From the NCBI GenBank assembly GCA_041583655.1, contig JBFHFJ010000231.1:1-5595 (forward strand): a stretch of DNA of 5,595 nucleotides, read 5' to 3'. This DNA comes from Haliea sp041583655 (GTDB taxonomy: Bacteria; Pseudomonadota; Gammaproteobacteria; Pseudomonadales; Halieaceae). A model generated the notes under the pieces. The model was not told where the DNA came from. It did no database searches and was given only the letters and a program-made list of their open reading frames with translations. Position 1 is the first letter of the stretch; every line of letters starts with the position of its first letter. Made by a program: the position numbers and the translations under genes. Shown piece after piece: positions 4,605 through 5,595 of this stretch.

Positions 4605-5595
4605 ATGATCATACTACGCGATATCGAACTGCGCCGGGGCAGCAAACTGCTGCTGGAGGGCGCCAGCGTCACCCTGCAACCGGGCCAGAAACTGGCCCTG
4701 ATCGGGGCCAATGGCAGTGGCAAATCCAGCCTGTTTGCCATGCTGCTGGGGCAGCTGCAGGCCGACGCCGGGGAAATCGAGGGCATGAACAACCTGCGCC
4801 TGGCACACATGGCGCAGGAGGTGGCCGCCACGGACGAGACCGCAGGGCGCTATGTACTGCAGGGCGATGCCCGGCTGGCGCGGCTGACCGCGGATCTTGC
4901 GGCAGCGGAACGGGAAGGTGACTTCCAGCGCGCGGCCACCCTGCACACGGCAATGGAAGATGCCGATGGCTACAGCGCCGAGCGCCGGGTCCAGCGCCTG
5001 CTGCAAGGCCTGGGTTTCGCGGAAGGTGCCGCAGACCGCCCGGTCAGCGACTTTTCCGGTGGCTGGCGCATCCGGCTGAACCTGGCGCGGGCGCTGATGA
5101 CGCCCTCGGACATGCTGCTGCTGGACGAGCCCACCAACCACCTCGACCTCGATGCGACCCTCTGGCTGGAGCAGTGGCTGCAGAGCTATCCAGGCACCCT
5201 GTTGATGATTTCCCACGACAGGGATTTCATCGACTCCACCTGCGAGCGCATCCTCAGCATTGAGGGTGGCCAGCTACAGGCGTGGAAGGGAAACTACTCC
5301 GACTACGAACGCCTGCGGGCGGAGATGCTGGCCAACCAGCAAGCCAGCTTCGAAAAGCAGCAGCAGCGGATCGCACATATCGAGGACTTCGTACGCCGCT
5401 TCCGCTACAAGGCGACCAAGGCGCGCCAGGCCCAGAGCCGGCTCAAGGAGCTGGAGCGCATGCAGCAGCTGGCCCCGGCCCACATCGACTCCCCGTTCAA
5501 CTTCGTCTTCCCCCCGGCGGGGAAGAGCAGCGATCCCCTGCTGCGGCTGGATGAGGCCACGCTGGGCTATCCGGGCGCACCAATCCTGGGCAACG
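4605..5595 (+). CDS. ABC-F family ATPase, YheS type (3' end missing)
   Basis: ABC-F proteins are soluble twin-ATPase proteins that act on ribosomes, usually at the E site, rather than transporters. The 330 codons present cover the first ATPase domain, the inter-domain linker and the start of the second domain. Motifs are Walker A GANGSGKS (34-41), signature FSGGW (150-154), Walker B MLLLDEP with catalytic E175 (170-176), TNHLDLD (177-183) and the H-loop SHDRDF with H204. The helical linker (about 235-300) contains KATKARQAQSRLKELERM and is followed by APAHIDSPFNFVFP. These match E. coli YheS closely, including its MIVF-like N-terminus and IRRG-like segment. No membrane segments are present. 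ATG at 4605 is chosen by that N-terminal match; an in-frame ATG at 4593 overlaps the -10 candidate. No Shine-Dalgarno precedes either. The second ATPase site and C-terminus lie beyond the right edge. Other ABC-F subgroups such as Uup fit less well. Confidence 0.93.
   Translation, partial: MIILRDIELRRGSKLLLEGASVTLQPGQKLALIGANGSGKSSLFAMLLGQLQADAGEIEGMNNLRLAHMAQEVAATDETAGRYVLQGDARLARLTADLAAAEREGDFQRAATLHTAMEDADGYSAERRVQRLLQGLGFAEGAADRPVSDFSGGWRIRLNLARALMTPSDMLLLDEPTNHLDLDATLWLEQWLQSYPGTLLMISHDRDFIDSTCERILSIEGGQLQAWKGNYSDYERLRAEMLANQQASFEKQQQRIAHIEDFVRRFRYKATKARQAQSRLKELERMQQLAPAHIDSPFNFVFPPAGKSSDPLLRLDEATLGYPGAPILGN
4607..4635 (-). repeat. Two-part repeat, copy 2 (upstream of TIGR02444 gene, inside ABC-F start)
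   Basis: On the minus strand this reads GGCGCAGT, 10 bases, then GTAGTATGATC. It carries a TATGAT (4608-4613) that ends 55 bases before the TIGR02444 ATG, nearly the same distance as copy 1 to its gene. On the plus strand these bases encode residues 1-11 of the ABC-F protein, so protein constraint alone may explain part of the sequence. Confidence 0.5.

Noticed and set aside
3917..4831. 304-codon minus-strand open frame over the TIGR02444 gene and ABC-F start
   Set aside because: It is out of frame with TIGR02444 and antisense to ABC-F; the translation is Arg/Pro/Ser/Trp-rich low-complexity sequence typical of a shadow frame.

Overview
This window (5595 bases, G+C rich) looks like ordinary chromosomal DNA of a gammaproteobacterium. 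The proteins fit gamma families: a proteobacterial-type GshA, DsbB, the Rsd/AlgQ anti-sigma factor family, a Mip/FkpA-like lipoprotein FKBP, a TIGR02444 (DUF2390) protein and a YheS-type ABC-F ATPase. From memory, the block dsbB - rsd/algQ - FKBP - TIGR02444 - ABC-F resembles the algQ/algP neighbourhood of Pseudomonas. A member of the Pseudomonadales or a related marine gamma lineage is therefore most likely, but the genus cannot be read from the sequence. No mobile element, CRISPR array, tRNA or rRNA was seen.

Layout. Bases 1-240 (minus) hold the first 80 codons of a PilU-like type IV pilus ATPase with a GTG start; the gene runs off the left edge. A 238-base divergent spacer holds a good candidate promoter for it and a hairpin-prone leader for the next gene. 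Bases 479-2068 (plus) are gshA (glutamate-cysteine ligase), starting at TTG behind a clear AAGGAG. It is followed by dsbB (2155-2649), which reoxidises DsbA in the inner membrane, and by an rsd/algQ-type sigma-70 antagonist (2731-3216) with its own likely promoter. Rsd converges directly on a minus-strand FKBP lipoprotein gene (3217-3975): the two stop codons abut as TGATCA, with no spacer. Upstream of the FKBP gene on the minus strand is the TIGR02444 gene (4086-4553). A 51-base spacer separates it from the divergent ABC-F gene (4605 to the right edge, incomplete).

How the genes relate. GshA makes the first glutathione intermediate (cytoplasmic thiol pool), DsbB drives disulfide formation in the periplasm, and the FKBP lipoprotein is a predicted envelope proline isomerase, so three neighbours deal with thiol chemistry or protein folding on either side of the inner membrane. 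Rsd and the ABC-F protein belong to transcription and translation control. This is shared neighbourhood, not proof of a shared pathway.

I did not find a new multi-gene system. The points most worth a second look are regulatory: a two-part motif repeated at almost the same distance before both minus-strand genes on the right, a zero-gap convergent gene pair with a 9-bp GC hairpin inside the rsd end, a probably near-leaderless ABC-F transcript, and two mutually exclusive hairpins before the TTG start of gshA.
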